Origin: Acinetobacter sp. CFCC 10889
GTDB taxonomy: Bacteria > Pseudomonadota > Gammaproteobacteria > Pseudomonadales > Moraxellaceae
DNA length: 64,000 bases
Assembly: GCF_003268395.1 (NCBI RefSeq)
Contig: NZ_LQXQ01000013.1
Span: 1 to 64,000, forward strand
Direction: 5' to 3'
Positions 17,808 to 29,090 of the stretch are shown piece after piece. Each line of letters begins with the position of its first letter. The stretch's first letter is position 1. The notes below the pieces were generated by a model. That model was given only the letters and a program-made list of their open reading frames with translations, ran no database searches and was not told the origin of the DNA. The translations under genes and the position numbers were made by a program.

Positions 17808-18903
17808 TTAAAGCCCTTGCTTTAAACTCGCTTCAATAAATTTATCTAAATCACCATCAAGCACCGCACCTGTGTTGGAATTTTCCACACCTGTACGCAA
17901 GTCTTTAATCCGTGAGTCATCTAAAACGTATGAACGAATTTGACTACCCCAACCGATATCAGACTTAGAATCTTCAAGTGCTTGCGCTGCTTCGTTACGC
18001 TTACTCATTTCCAGTTCATACAATTTTGCACGTAACTGTTTCCAAGCATGGTCACGGTTCGCATGTTGTGAACGTTGGTTCTGACATGCCACCACGATAC
18101 CAGTTGGCGCGTGGGTTAAACGTACCGCAGAGTCAGTTTTGTTAATGTGCTGACCACCCGCACCTGATGCACGATAAGTATCGGTACGGACATCGGCAGG
18201 ATTGATATCAATTTCAATATTATCATCGACTTCAGGTGATACAAACACCGCTGAGAAAGAGGTATGACGACGGTTACCTGAGTCAAATGGTGACTTACGT
18301 ACTAAACGGTGTACACCAGATTCGGTACGTAACCAACCGTATGCATACTCACCTTCAACACGGATGGTTGCAGATTTAATCCCCGCAACATCACCGTCAG
18401 ATTCTTCCATCAACTCAGCTTTAAAGCCATGACGTTCGATCCAGCGCATATACATACGCAATAACATGGACGCCCAGTCCTGCGCTTCAGTACCACCTGA
18501 ACCTGCTTGAATTTCCACATAACATGGGTTCGGGTCCATAGGGTTGCTGAACATACGACGGAATTCAAGCTTCGCCAATTCTGCTTCTGCTGTATCTAAC
18601 TCAGCCTGTACATCTGCCAATAGACTTTCATCATCTGCTTCGACAGCTAAATCTAAAAGTGCTTGTGCATCTTCAATTTGTGTAGCTAAACCTTCCAAAA
18701 CGTTGAGTACGTTTTCCAGTTCGCCTTTTTCTTTTGCCATAGCTTGTGCACGGCTTTGATCATTCCAGATCGCAGGATCTTCTAACTCGCGGAGAACCTC
18801 TTCTAAACGCTCTTTCTTCAGATCGTAGTCAAAGATACCCCCGTAGTGTTAGACCACGGTCATTTAAGTCTTTTAGCTGTAATAGATAAGGATTGATTTC
18901 CAC
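17808..18903 (-). CDS. prfB: Peptide chain release factor 2 with programmed +1 frameshift
   Basis: RF2 ends translation at UGA and UAA. The main frame (17808 up to 18831) carries the [18 protein letters not shown] motif for peptidyl-tRNA hydrolysis. The first 24 codons are in another frame: from GTG 18903 it reads [16 protein letters not shown], then LTLRGYL, then an in-frame UGA at 18829-18831. The site is GGGGG-TAT-CTT-TGA-C, the classical RF2 autoregulatory frameshift, after which [11 protein letters not shown] follows in the +1 frame. The total length, about 364 residues, is normal. The start could lie a few codons upstream at another GTG. Confidence 0.93.
18829..18843 (-). promoter_or_regulatory. 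RF2 programmed frameshift site
   Basis: On the minus strand an internal Shine-Dalgarno-like GGGGG (18842-18838), TAT, then the slippery CTT-TGA-C with the stop at 18831-18829. When RF2 is scarce the ribosome pauses at UGA, shifts +1 on CUU and makes full-length RF2. All required parts are present with the canonical three-base spacing. Confidence 0.93.
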
Positions 18904-19270
18904 GAGTTTTAATCTCACATTGGCTGTTTTTTAATTCGGACGCATTCTAACACAGAGTGTATCAACTTGAAAAAATGCTTTTATTTGGCAAATTAATCCT
19001 GCCATCCATCTACAAAATATTACCCATTTTTTAAGTGACATCATTTTTCAAATCGGTAAATTAAATTGCAAAATACTTTAAAAAATGACCATATTTATGC
19101 ACTACCTTACAATAAGTTCTGGATGCTTTTTAAACACAATTTAAGCTTCCTCACATTTCCTACACAGTTTTAATAAAACAAAACATTAATAAAAATAAAT
19201 AAAAATCAATTATTTAAAAATTAAAATTTACACAAAATTACCAACATTACAGTTTCATTACCTTGTGCTG
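18904..19270. other. AT-rich intergenic stretch
   Basis: Spacer between prfB and the porin gene. The prfB promoter should lie near 18910-18990. The rest is AT-rich with runs of A and no visible gene or hairpin. Confidence 0.4.
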
Positions 19271-19298
19271 TTGACGATATTTTATTTTTCCCTAGACT
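19271..19298 (+). promoter_or_regulatory. Probable sigma-70 promoter of the porin gene
   Basis: TTGACG at 19271-19276, a 16-base spacer, and TAGACT at 19293-19298. The start of transcription would be near 19305, leaving a short leader with the strong ribosome site AGAGGGGAG ahead of ATG 19363. Confidence 0.55.
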
Positions 19299-19362
19299 TG
19301 GAGTTGTAACAAAAGATTTAAAACACAGATGAAAATCACAATTTCAGAGGGGAGTAGAATCC

Positions 19363-20133
19363 ATGAAAAAATTAGCAATCGCTTCAGCAATCGCACTTTC
19401 AGCGATCGCAGTTTCAGGCACTGCAAATGCTTATCAAGCAGAAGTAGGCGGTTCTTACACTTATACTGATTGGGATGATTTTGATGCAACACATCAATTC
19501 GGTGTAGACGGAACTTATTACTTTAACCCAGTACAAACACGTGATGCACCACTCAATGAAGCTGCCTTCCTTGACCGTGCAAGTAATGTAAAAGCGCATG
19601 TAAACTATGCTGATAATGATGGTGTAAAAGACTCACAATATGGCGCAGGCGTTGAATACTTCGTTCCTGGCAGTGACTTTTATGTCAGTGGTCGAGTCGG
19701 ACGTGACGAACTTGAAGTAGACGATACTCATATCGACAGCAAAGTAACAACATATGGTGCTGAAGTTGGTTATTTACCTGCACCAGGTTTATTACTTGCA
19801 TTGGGCTTAACAGGTTACGATGAAAAAGATGGTGAAGATGGCGTAGACCCAACTGTACGTGCAAAATATGTGACTAAAGTGGGTCAATATGATGCTAACT
19901 TTGAAGCATACGGTGCTTTTGGTGACCTAGACGAATATAAAGTTCGTGGTGACTTATACTTAGACAAAACTTTAAGTGTTGGTGCTGATTACTACAACAA
20001 TGACTTAACTGAGCGTGATGAATTTGGTATTTCTGCGAAGAAATTCTTAAATCAAAATGTCAGTGTTGAAGGTCGTGTCGGTTTCGGTGATGACTACAAT
20101 ACTTATGGTGTACGTGCAGGCTACCGTTTCTAA
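19363..20133 (+). CDS. Outer-membrane porin, Omp33-36-like
   Basis: A 256-residue beta-barrel protein with a signal peptide ending TANA (cleavage about residue 23). The mature sequence alternates polar and aromatic residues, has many short strands with Asp/Gly/Asn turns, and ends in Phe (GVRAGYRF), the outer-membrane assembly signal. The block APLNEAAFLDRASNVKA resembles Omp33-36, an Acinetobacter water/solute channel, so it is likely a shorter member of that putative-porin family. It has a good promoter, a strong ribosome site and its own terminator, as expected for an abundant protein. Confidence 0.8.
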   Translation: MKKLAIASAIALSAIAVSGTANAYQAEVGGSYTYTDWDDFDATHQFGVDGTYYFNPVQTRDAPLNEAAFLDRASNVKAHVNYADNDGVKDSQYGAGVEYFVPGSDFYVSGRVGRDELEVDDTHIDSKVTTYGAEVGYLPAPGLLLALGLTGYDEKDGEDGVDPTVRAKYVTKVGQYDANFEAYGAFGDLDEYKVRGDLYLDKTLSVGADYYNNDLTERDEFGISAKKFLNQNVSVEGRVGFGDDYNTYGVRAGYRF

Positions 20134-20155
20134 GATTAAACGAACTGAATCAAAT

Positions 20156-20185
20156 AAAAACCGCTTAACTTTGAGCGGTTTTTTT
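20156..20185. terminator. Bidirectional rho-independent terminator
   Basis: AAAAACCGCT and AGCGGTTTTT pair around an eight-base loop between the convergent porin and recJ genes. Confidence 0.88.
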
Positions 20186-20212
20186 CATGCAAAATAAACA
20201 GTGTAAAACATC

Positions 20213-21916
20213 TTATTGCTGTAAATGCAACATTCGCAATTGCACACTGACATTGCCATTAAACTGATTTTTATCCAACTCATAGACCAAATGCACATGG
20301 TTTTTCGCAGGATCAAAATCAAACTGATCTGCAACATTAAATGCAATCGCATCCACAGATTGTCCATTGCCCAATGACAATTTAAGTTTTAAGTGCACTT
20401 CTTTTAACCAACGATGTTCCAACACCTGAAACTGCCCTTCAAATACAGGCGCAGGAAATTTTTGCCCCCAAGGTCCCAAATGTTCAAGCGTATTGACCGT
20501 ACTCAATCGAATCTCATGCAAAGGTAGCTCACCATCTGTCCATAAAGTCGCTTGAAATAATTCATCGTCTGATTCAGCAATTAATGCTGTAAAAACCTGT
20601 TTAAATTCCTCAAAATTATCTTTTTGAATGGTTAAACCTGCCGCTGCCGCATGCCCACCAAAAAAGCTGACCAAATGCGGATATTGCTCTGCAACTTTTT
20701 CAATGCTGTCACGGATATGCACCCCTTCAATCGAACGGGCTGAACCTTTGATATGAATACCATCTTTATCGGCAGCAAAAACGATACTTGGTCGATGAAA
20801 TTGTTCTTTTAAACGCCCTGCCACAATCCCAATCACCCCTTGATGCCAATCTTCATCAAACATCACCAAAGCTGCGGGTAAATTGTCCTGATCAAAATGT
20901 AATTTTTCCATCTCAAGCAAGGCTTCTTGCTTCATTTGTGATTCGACCTGACGGCGTTCCAAATTTAAATCATTCAGTTGGCGTGCCAAAGCATAGGCTT
21001 TTTGTGCATCGGTTGCCAACAGACATTCAATGCCAATGTCCATGGTATCCATACGTCCTGCCGCATTGATCCGAGGACCCAATACAAAACCCAAGTCAGA
21101 AGCTTTTAATTCGGTAGGCTCACGCCCTGCGATATCGAGTAAAGCACTAATGCCCACACGACATTGATTTTGTTGAATACGCTTTAAACCTGCATCGACC
21201 AAAATACGGTTGTTATAGTCCAAACTTGCCACATCAGCATAAGTGCCCAATGCGACCAAGTCCAAATACTGTGTCATTTTTGCAGTCGACTTACCCTGTT
21301 TAGCCCTATAACTGCTTAAATTTGCAAGTAAATAAAAAGCAACCCCAACCCCTGCCAAAGCCTTACTTGGGAAATCACAACCCAACTGATTTGGATTGAC
21401 CACTGCTTCCGCTTTGGGTGTTGCTTTGGTGGTTAAATGGTGATCTGTAATAATCACTTGCATACCGTGTTGCTGTGCCTGTTCCACACCTGCATGGCTG
21501 GAAATACCATTATCCACAGTAATCAAAAGATCAGGCTGAAAGCTTTCAAAAGCCAAATCTGCAATTTTAGGCGTTAATCCATAACCATATTTAAAACGAT
21601 CAGGCACGAGATAATGTACATCTGCACCCATTTCCGTGAGTGCTAAAATCATCAAAGCTGTACTCGTCGCACCATCGGCATCGTAATCCCCGACTATGAC
21701 AATTTTTTTATTTTGATCAATGGTTTGATCAATAAGTTCTATTGCTGTTTGTAAACCTTTTAACGTCGGTGCGAGTAAATATTTAAGTTTTAAATCGAGT
21801 TCCTGCTTAGACTGTACACCACGTCTTGCTAAAATTTCAGCGATAAATGCAGGCACGCCCTGAAATTGTTCAGGGCGTGTCAGTAATGGGCGTTGTTGTA
21901 TTTTAATATTTTGCAT
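20213..21916 (-). CDS. recJ: Single-stranded-DNA-specific exonuclease RecJ
   Basis: RecJ degrades single-stranded DNA 5' to 3' in recombination and mismatch repair. The 567-residue length is close to the E. coli 577. DHH-family motifs are in order: VVGDYDADGATSTALM, VIITDHHLT, LGPRINAAGRM and, in the DHHA1 domain, FFGGHAAAAGLT. ATG 21916 gives MQNIKIQQRPLL; the open frame goes back to 21958 inside the pdxH spacer. It is the last gene of a glmM-pdxH-recJ series with short gaps. Confidence 0.94.
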   Translation of the reverse strand: MQNIKIQQRPLLTRPEQFQGVPAFIAEILARRGVQSKQELDLKLKYLLAPTLKGLQTAIELIDQTIDQNKKIVIVGDYDADGATSTALMILALTEMGADVHYLVPDRFKYGYGLTPKIADLAFESFQPDLLITVDNGISSHAGVEQAQQHGMQVIITDHHLTTKATPKAEAVVNPNQLGCDFPSKALAGVGVAFYLLANLSSYRAKQGKSTAKMTQYLDLVALGTYADVASLDYNNRILVDAGLKRIQQNQCRVGISALLDIAGREPTELKASDLGFVLGPRINAAGRMDTMDIGIECLLATDAQKAYALARQLNDLNLERRQVESQMKQEALLEMEKLHFDQDNLPAALVMFDEDWHQGVIGIVAGRLKEQFHRPSIVFAADKDGIHIKGSARSIEGVHIRDSIEKVAEQYPHLVSFFGGHAAAAGLTIQKDNFEEFKQVFTALIAESDDELFQATLWTDGELPLHEIRLSTVNTLEHLGPWGQKFPAPVFEGQFQVLEHRWLKEVHLKLKLSLGNGQSVDAIAFNVADQFDFDPAKNHVHLVYELDKNQFNGNVSVQLRMLHLQQ

Positions 21917-21930
21917 GCTTACTTCTATTT

Positions 21931-22587
21931 TCAAGGCATTAAACGTTGAATCTGCCAAGTTGCATCGACTTTTTCATAGCTTAGACGATCATGTAAACGA
22001 TTTGGGCGACCTTGCCAAAATTCATAATGTTGCGGTTCTAAACGATAACCACCCCAAAATTCAGGTTTCGCTAATTCAGCTTTTTCAGCAACTCGATCAT
22101 GCAATTCCTGAAAGCGCTGTTGCAGTAATTCACGACTTTCAATTACGCCACTTTGTGGGGTACTGATATGCGCTGCAATTTGACTGTCACGTGGGCGTTT
22201 ATGGTAATAATCGGTCGATTCTTCAAGTGAAATTTGCGTGACATAACCGCCAATTCGCACCTGACGCTCCAACTCAGCCCAATAAAATAAAACTTCTGCA
22301 TAAGGATTGGCAGCTAAGTCCAAACCTTTTTGACTGTCATAATTGGTATAAAAATCATAGCCTGCTTCAGTCGCTCCACGCAGTAGCACAGTACGTACAT
22401 GCGGACGACCTTTGCCATCCGCAGTCGCCAAAGACATGGCATAAGGTTCATGTAATTTTGCAGTTAAAGCGAGATTGAACCAATTTAGAAACTGCTCATG
22501 TGGATTGGCTTCCACCTGATCTTCATGTAGTTCACCTTTTTCATAAGTCAGACGTAGCTCACTTAGATCTTTAATGACATCACTCAT
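21931..22587 (-). CDS. pdxH: Pyridoxine/pyridoxamine 5'-phosphate oxidase
   Basis: PdxH uses FMN and oxygen to make pyridoxal 5'-phosphate, the last step of vitamin B6 synthesis. The 218 residues match the family. Visible blocks are ATADGKGRPHVRTVLLRG and the FMN-contact YDFYTNYDSQKG, with RPRDSQIAAHISTPQS and the C-terminal RPNRLHDRLSYE. It lies 21 bases from glmM and 14 bases from recJ, all on one strand. Confidence 0.95.
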   Translation of the reverse strand: MSDVIKDLSELRLTYEKGELHEDQVEANPHEQFLNWFNLALTAKLHEPYAMSLATADGKGRPHVRTVLLRGATEAGYDFYTNYDSQKGLDLAANPYAEVLFYWAELERQVRIGGYVTQISLEESTDYYHKRPRDSQIAAHISTPQSGVIESRELLQQRFQELHDRVAEKAELAKPEFWGGYRLEPQHYEFWQGRPNRLHDRLSYEKVDATWQIQRLMP

Positions 22588-22608
22588 GTACCTTATTCCC
22601 CTTGAGTC

Positions 22609-23943
22609 TTAAGCCTTGGCATTTTGGCGGACTTGATCTGCCAAATGATTTGCAAGATCAGTCACTTCTTGTTGATTATCACCTTCAACCATAACACGGA
22701 TCACAGGCTCTGTACCTGATTTACGAATCAAGATACGACCACGACCTTTCAATTGCGCTTCAACTTTATCAAACTCAGCAACCAATGCAGGCACTGCAAA
22801 TGGATCGTACATTTCTTCCAAACGCACATTAACCAATACATTTGGTAAAAGTTTAAAATCAGCAGTTAATTCATCAAGTGCTTTATCTTGCTCAACCATC
22901 ACGGTCAATACTTGCAATGCCGCAATAATGGCATCGCCTGTGGTACTTTTATCCAAAGTCAGAATATGACCCGATGGTTCGCCACCTGTAACCCAATTAT
23001 TATCTTCAAGTCCTTGTAATACATAGCGATCACCAACTTTGGCACGTACAAATGGCACTTGTGCTTTTTCCAAAGCAAGTTCCAAAGCCATGTTGCTCAT
23101 CACCGTACCCACAATACCCGCAGGTTTATTCGCTGCTTGAGTTGCAAGAATATATAAAATCGCATCACCATCGACCAAATTACCCTGACGATCAACCAAG
23201 ACCACACGATCTGCATCACCATCAAAAGCGATCCCTAAATCTGCTTGATGTTGAAGTACTGCTTTTTGGAGATTTTCAGGATGGGTTGAACCACAGTCTT
23301 TATTGATATTTAAACCATCAGGCTCGTTATACAGCGCTATGACTTTGGCACCCAATTCACGAAAAACCGCAGGACCAACGCTGTAGGCTGCACCATTGGC
23401 ACAGTCCACCACAATTTTTAAATGGCGTAGATTAAAATGGTATGGGAATGTCGATTTACAAAATTCGATATAACGTCCATTGGCATCTTTGACACGGACA
23501 CTTTTACCCAAGTTTGCGGTATCTTCGATGATAATGTCTTTTTCCAATTCTTTGTTAATGGCTTCCTGAATCGCATCTGGTAATTTTTTACCTTCATCAG
23601 AGAAGAATTTAATGCCATTATCAAAATATGGATTATGTGATGCTGAAATCACAATACCCAAGTTAGCATGCAAAGCACGGGTCAAATGTGCAATTGCAGG
23701 GGTTGGCAATGGACCAAGCAAATGCACATAAACACCTGCGGCATTTAAGCCCGCCTGTAAAGCAGCTTCCAAAATATAACCTGAAAGACGAGTATCCTTA
23801 CCCAAAACCACAATCGGCTTGGTTTTAGGACTGATTTGCTTGAGTACTTTCCCTGCAGCAAAGCCTAATTTTAATGCAAATTCTGGGGTAATCGGGAGTT
23901 CACCAAATTTTCCTCGAATCCCGTCTGTACCAAAATAACTCAT
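22609..23943 (-). CDS. glmM: Phosphoglucosamine mutase
   Basis: GlmM converts glucosamine-6-phosphate to glucosamine-1-phosphate on the way to UDP-GlcNAc for peptidoglycan and LPS. The 444 residues match. The active-site phosphoserine loop is [15 protein letters not shown], the metal loop is [13 protein letters not shown], sugar binding is by GGEPSGHI, and the phosphate-binding loop is [13 protein letters not shown]. First gene of the glmM-pdxH-recJ unit. Confidence 0.96.
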   Translation of the reverse strand: MSYFGTDGIRGKFGELPITPEFALKLGFAAGKVLKQISPKTKPIVVLGKDTRLSGYILEAALQAGLNAAGVYVHLLGPLPTPAIAHLTRALHANLGIVISASHNPYFDNGIKFFSDEGKKLPDAIQEAINKELEKDIIIEDTANLGKSVRVKDANGRYIEFCKSTFPYHFNLRHLKIVVDCANGAAYSVGPAVFRELGAKVIALYNEPDGLNINKDCGSTHPENLQKAVLQHQADLGIAFDGDADRVVLVDRQGNLVDGDAILYILATQAANKPAGIVGTVMSNMALELALEKAQVPFVRAKVGDRYVLQGLEDNNWVTGGEPSGHILTLDKSTTGDAIIAALQVLTVMVEQDKALDELTADFKLLPNVLVNVRLEEMYDPFAVPALVAEFDKVEAQLKGRGRILIRKSGTEPVIRVMVEGDNQQEVTDLANHLADQVRQNAKA

Positions 23944-24010
23944 TTTTTACCCACTTATTTATCGTGTTGTTTAACAGTTGATTTTCAATCGCATTACTTT
24001 ACACCAAAAT

Positions 24011-24041
24011 AAAAAAACCGTCATAAAATGACGGTTTTTTT
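24011..24041. terminator. Rho-independent terminator
   Basis: An ACCGTCAT/ATGACGGT stem with A-run before and T-run after, downstream of guaB on the minus strand and upstream of glmM. It should stop guaB transcripts. Confidence 0.85.
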
Positions 24042-24116
24042 CAATAAAAACACTACAAAAGGCTAAGCCATTCGATCATTTAGCTAAATACTAAATGAAG
24101 TGAAAAGCTTGTAATA

Positions 24117-25610
<1,494 letters not shown>

Positions 25611-25657
25611 CTATTATATACAAATTTCAGTTTAAATTTCATTTTTTATTGTCTTTT

Positions 25658-25948
25658 TTAAAGTTGCCCTGCACTTTCATATACACACATTTCATTTAGC
25701 TTTGGAGGCTTTACTGTTAATTGCATCTTAAATGAATAAAAATAAGGATATTTTACAAACCAATCCTGATTTCTTAACCCACTTTGTTTTTTTGTTAATA
25801 TATAGGTTTCAGGGCAATCTATATGATTCTGAATTTGATTCACCTTTTGCCAACGTATGAAATAGATATAGTGCGCTGAGATAGAAAACCATTTTAAAAC
25901 TAGAAATATCAAAGTAAGACCTAAAACGATACAAGATATAATTTTCAT
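25658..25948 (-). CDS. Hypothetical small membrane-anchored protein
   Basis: About 96 residues. One N-terminal membrane helix (IISCIVLGLTLIFLVLKWF) is followed by a polar domain of 70 residues with two Cys, probably outside the membrane. Not recognised. ATG 25948 was chosen because the helix follows at once; the frame extends to 25987. It lies downstream of, and divergent from, another small membrane protein gene. Confidence 0.55.
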   Translation of the reverse strand: MKIISCIVLGLTLIFLVLKWFSISAHYIYFIRWQKVNQIQNHIDCPETYILTKKQSGLRNQDWFVKYPYFYSFKMQLTVKPPKLNEMCVYESAGQL

Positions 25949-26063
25949 TGATTTAATCACCACATCATATTCTGAACAATAAAACATCTATTGTGAAAAA
26001 AATTTTTAACTCCTATACTGCGCAAAAATTCAAAATAATGAAGACGCTAAAAGGTAAATATAA

Positions 26064-26501
26064 ATGCGCAAAAACATTTCACTTTTAATACTCATCTTAT
26101 CTCTTCCTGCAATGGGTCTATATGGTTTCTATTTGGTGCTTGAAACTTATGGGTTATTTATACCTGATATGTTCTTATCAAAAGGGGGAATTCCAATCAT
26201 CAGCTACCCTATTGCATCTATATTCAAAATTTTTATTCATTTTTGCGGTCTTGCAACTTGGATTTTAATCATCCCTATGGCAAATGCATGGTGTAAAAAC
26301 ACAATGGTCAGTAGAAAAATATTAACAATGTTTACTGCGGCAATGTGTATCGGTTTATCACCATTTTATCCCATGAAATATTCTTTATGGGGTGGTATTG
26401 CAATTGTTGCTTTGCCCACGATTATCTTTGCCATTTATTTGATTATTTGGCATATAAATGATCACACTCAAGAAAAGACGCAACTTTTATCAAAAGCATA
26501 A
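26064..26501 (+). CDS. Hypothetical four-helix membrane protein
   Basis: A 145-residue, very hydrophobic protein with four predicted membrane helices (about residues 5-27, 45-75, 87-102 and 108-130) and a short polar C-terminal tail. AAGGTAAA lies about 8 bases ahead of ATG. I do not recognise the family and the neighbours do not help. Confidence 0.7.
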   Translation: MRKNISLLILILSLPAMGLYGFYLVLETYGLFIPDMFLSKGGIPIISYPIASIFKIFIHFCGLATWILIIPMANAWCKNTMVSRKILTMFTAAMCIGLSPFYPMKYSLWGGIAIVALPTIIFAIYLIIWHINDHTQEKTQLLSKA

Positions 26502-26565
26502 AGATACTTTAAACCTCAGGCTCAATCTTATTCATTTATATAGATTGAGTTCACTGGCTAAATAG

Positions 26566-26850
26566 CTATTTTGACGCATAACTACACGCCATTTCATGCG
26601 TTTTTGGATCATAAATTGTCAGTTTTAAATCAATCAAGCGATGTTGAACATCCCACGTTTTTCCACGATCTTCAAAGCGTACATGTTCAAATGGTGAAGT
26701 ATCCGAACATTCGACACTTCCCACTCCTGTATCACTGAGTAACCAATGTGTATTTATCAAACTAAAGGCACTCGTAATAATCACATAATGTGCAAGCACC
26801 GCTAAACCAATATAAAGACCAACATGATTAACAGACTTGGTCATAGCCAT
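26566..26850 (-). CDS. Hypothetical small membrane-anchored protein
   Basis: About 94 residues with one membrane helix near the N-terminus (GLYIGLAVLAHYVIITSAF) and a polar domain containing two Cys (VECSDTS and MACSYASK), likely periplasmic. Not recognised. The start, ATG 26850 or 26844, overlaps the end of the YkgJ-like gene by about 20 bases in another frame, so the two are probably translationally coupled. Confidence 0.6.
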   Translation of the reverse strand: MAMTKSVNHVGLYIGLAVLAHYVIITSAFSLINTHWLLSDTGVGSVECSDTSPFEHVRFEDRGKTWDVQHRLIDLKLTIYDPKTHEMACSYASK

Positions 26851-27193
26851 CATCATTACTTGGCAATACAGGCTCGATTTCAATCAATGGAATCAATCCA
26901 TGTGCAGCACGTGCCTTATTACACTGTGCATCACCCGCTTGGACTTCCTTACAACTTGAGCTGCGCTGTTCATACATGGTACAACTCACCTGCTGCCCGA
27001 TCTCACCTGACAACATTACACAGCGTGGGTCTTTCTGATTGGTGCCTTTCATACAGGAGTACACGGCAGTCAATGGTTCGACCACATCTTCAGGCATGCT
27101 TTCGCCTTCAGCCCAATAAAATGACACTCGAAAAAAGGCGCAACACGCCCCACAGCTTAAGCACGAATCCTGTGCTGGGATTTGAGACAACAT
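26828..27193 (-). CDS. YkgJ family cysteine cluster protein
   Basis: A protein of about 121 residues of the YkgJ/UPF0153 family, whose conserved Cys residues are thought to bind a metal or iron-sulfur centre. The pattern is CLSCGACCAFF near the N-terminus, then a Cys in VYSCMKG, RCVM, SCTMYEQRSSSC and CNKA. ATG 27193 gives MLSQIPAQDSCLSCG; the open frame continues to a TTG at 27241 that has no ribosome site. Function is unknown. Confidence 0.82.
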   Translation of the reverse strand: MLSQIPAQDSCLSCGACCAFFRVSFYWAEGESMPEDVVEPLTAVYSCMKGTNQKDPRCVMLSGEIGQQVSCTMYEQRSSSCKEVQAGDAQCNKARAAHGLIPLIEIEPVLPSNDDGYDQVC

Positions 27194-27329
27194 ATTTTTA
27201 AAATTCTCGTGGTCAAAAAAACCTCCTTCATCTTGCTGCAATGAAAGAGGTTTAAAAAAGATTTTGGCAACTCAAATCTTAAAAATATTTTTTCTTCAAC
27301 TCAATATTTTTTTAATTTTTTTTGTTCAT

Positions 27330-28136
27330 TTATTGTGGATATTGCGGACAAGTAAAAACTGTTTCATCCATCAAATCGATACCACATTGTAAGTTTTCGA
27401 TCCAATCCAAAAACTCATTAATCATTTTTTTACCCACAAAAGGAGTTCCATGTTGCGGTACGATCATTTCAATGTCCATTTGACGCACCATTTTAACCCA
27501 TAAACGAATAATACGGTTTGAACACATATAACGCTGATGAAAACCTTTCATGGTTGGGATATGTGCTGCAAAATTTTCTAAAGGCACAGATGCATCTTTG
27601 ACCATTGATGCCCCCATATCCCCTGAAAATAGAATTTTTGCAATCGGATCATAAAATTGGAAATTACCTACGGAATGTAAAAAATGTGCAGGTATCACAA
27701 CAATTTGACTTTGCCCCAACGTAATAGAGCCACCTTGGTCAGGTAATTCAATTAAACGCTCAAGCCAACCACCTTTCATACGATCACTCATAAAAGCTGA
27801 GTTTAAATGCGGTAAAAAGCGCGCCCAAAGTTTAGATGCAACCACTTTGGCATCTGTATAGACCAACCAACGTGGCATAGAGGTAATAATGTCAGGATCT
27901 TGATGTGATGCCATGACATAATCAAGATTTTGCAGACGAGTATATTTATTTAGTTCCATTGTAAGGGGCACATAAGTCAAATCGCCACCCGGATCTAATA
28001 CTGCAGCTCTTTCATTATCCAAAATTAAAAACTGATTGGCTTGTACACCCTCACCTTTAACCAAACTCGTAAAACTAATACATTTATGTATACCGTTATC
28101 AAACAGTACTTGCGATGTGGTGCGATCTAAAGCCAT
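27330..28136 (-). CDS. MBL-fold protein of the flavodiiron (ODP) type
   Basis: A 268-residue metallo-beta-lactamase-fold protein of the oxygen-binding diiron subgroup, the N-terminal half of flavodiiron proteins. Metal-site blocks are ASHQDPDI, PAHFLHSVGNFQFYDP, LFSGDMG and VPQHGTPF. The C-terminal flavodoxin domain of true flavodiiron proteins is absent, so electrons would have to come from another protein. A role in oxygen or nitric oxide handling is possible by family, but not shown. It stands alone on the minus strand. Confidence 0.8.
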   Translation of the reverse strand: MALDRTTSQVLFDNGIHKCISFTSLVKGEGVQANQFLILDNERAAVLDPGGDLTYVPLTMELNKYTRLQNLDYVMASHQDPDIITSMPRWLVYTDAKVVASKLWARFLPHLNSAFMSDRMKGGWLERLIELPDQGGSITLGQSQIVVIPAHFLHSVGNFQFYDPIAKILFSGDMGASMVKDASVPLENFAAHIPTMKGFHQRYMCSNRIIRLWVKMVRQMDIEMIVPQHGTPFVGKKMINEFLDWIENLQCGIDLMDETVFTCPQYPQ

Positions 28137-28412
28137 ACCCCAACCTCTAGAAATTATTCATATAATTCTCTTCTTTCACTTTCTTTTTCTACAAAAAATC
28201 CGACATTGATGATATGACATGTCATGCAAATCATTTATAGATGAAAACCCTAATGAAAGAATACGAAAGCGCATTTTAAATTCCTTATAATTTATAAGTA
28301 TTATGAAAAAATTACAATTAAAAACAAATGCAAGTTGTCGAATATTTTATTTTTATGTTAATTAAATAACACTTCACAGATCATCCGCCAAGTGTTATTT
28401 AAAAATGTACTT

Positions 28413-28991
28413 TTAAAAAAAATAATGCTGCACCAATGCCGTAACACCGATCACAAGGAAAATCAGCGCACCAATTTTATGAATCAATGAAATCGGCAGT
28501 TTATCCGCCAATTTATTACCAATAAATACTGCGGGTGCATTCACCAACATGATCCCAAGCGTAGTACCCAAAGTCACCCAACCAATATCATCAAAACGTG
28601 CAGCCAAAGCGACTGTGGCTATTTGGGTTTTATCACCAATTTCTGCGAGGAAAAACAGTACAAAGGTTGCACCAAAGACCCCATATTTTTGCCATTTGTT
28701 GATACTTTCAGATTCATCATCAAGTTCATCAGGAATCAGCATCCAACCCGCCATCGCAATAAAACCGAGTGATACGATCCACAGCAAAACGGTTTCGCTT
28801 AATACGGTAGTGATCCATTGACCCAATATAGCGGAAACACCATGATTGACGACTGTCGCCAGAAAAATTGCGATAAGAATAGGAACAGGTTTACGAAATT
28901 TTGCGGCAAGGAGCAAAGCAAGCAGTTGTGTTTTATCGCCCATTTCAGACAAAGCAACAACCACTAAAGAGATAAGGAAGGCATGTAACAT
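28413..28991 (-). CDS. mneA: GDT1/TMEM165 family manganese exporter, MneA-like
   Basis: A 192-residue inner-membrane protein of the UPF0016 (GDT1/TMEM165) family with six helices in two similar halves. Each half carries the E-x-G-D-K-T signature: LSEMGDKTQ near residue 17 and LAEIGDKTQ in the second half. In Vibrio the MneA member exports Mn2+. The yybP-ykoY-type leader upstream responds to Mn2+ in other bacteria, which strengthens the assignment. ATG 28991 gives MLHAFLISL; the frame extends to 29012. Confidence 0.88.
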   Translation of the reverse strand: MLHAFLISLVVVALSEMGDKTQLLALLLAAKFRKPVPILIAIFLATVVNHGVSAILGQWITTVLSETVLLWIVSLGFIAMAGWMLIPDELDDESESINKWQKYGVFGATFVLFFLAEIGDKTQIATVALAARFDDIGWVTLGTTLGIMLVNAPAVFIGNKLADKLPISLIHKIGALIFLVIGVTALVQHYFF

Positions 28992-29090
28992 GTCAATTTC
29001 TCTGGCCAGCAATATTTACCGATGACTTATCTCTCCCGCCAGCCAAAGATCACACAGCACAAACGCACTACATGAAATGCAGAGAAATAA

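Noticed and set aside
28284..28298. Near-perfect palindrome CTTATAATTTATAAG upstream of the flavodiiron-like gene
   Set aside because: Short and AT-only apart from the ends; likely by chance in such DNA.
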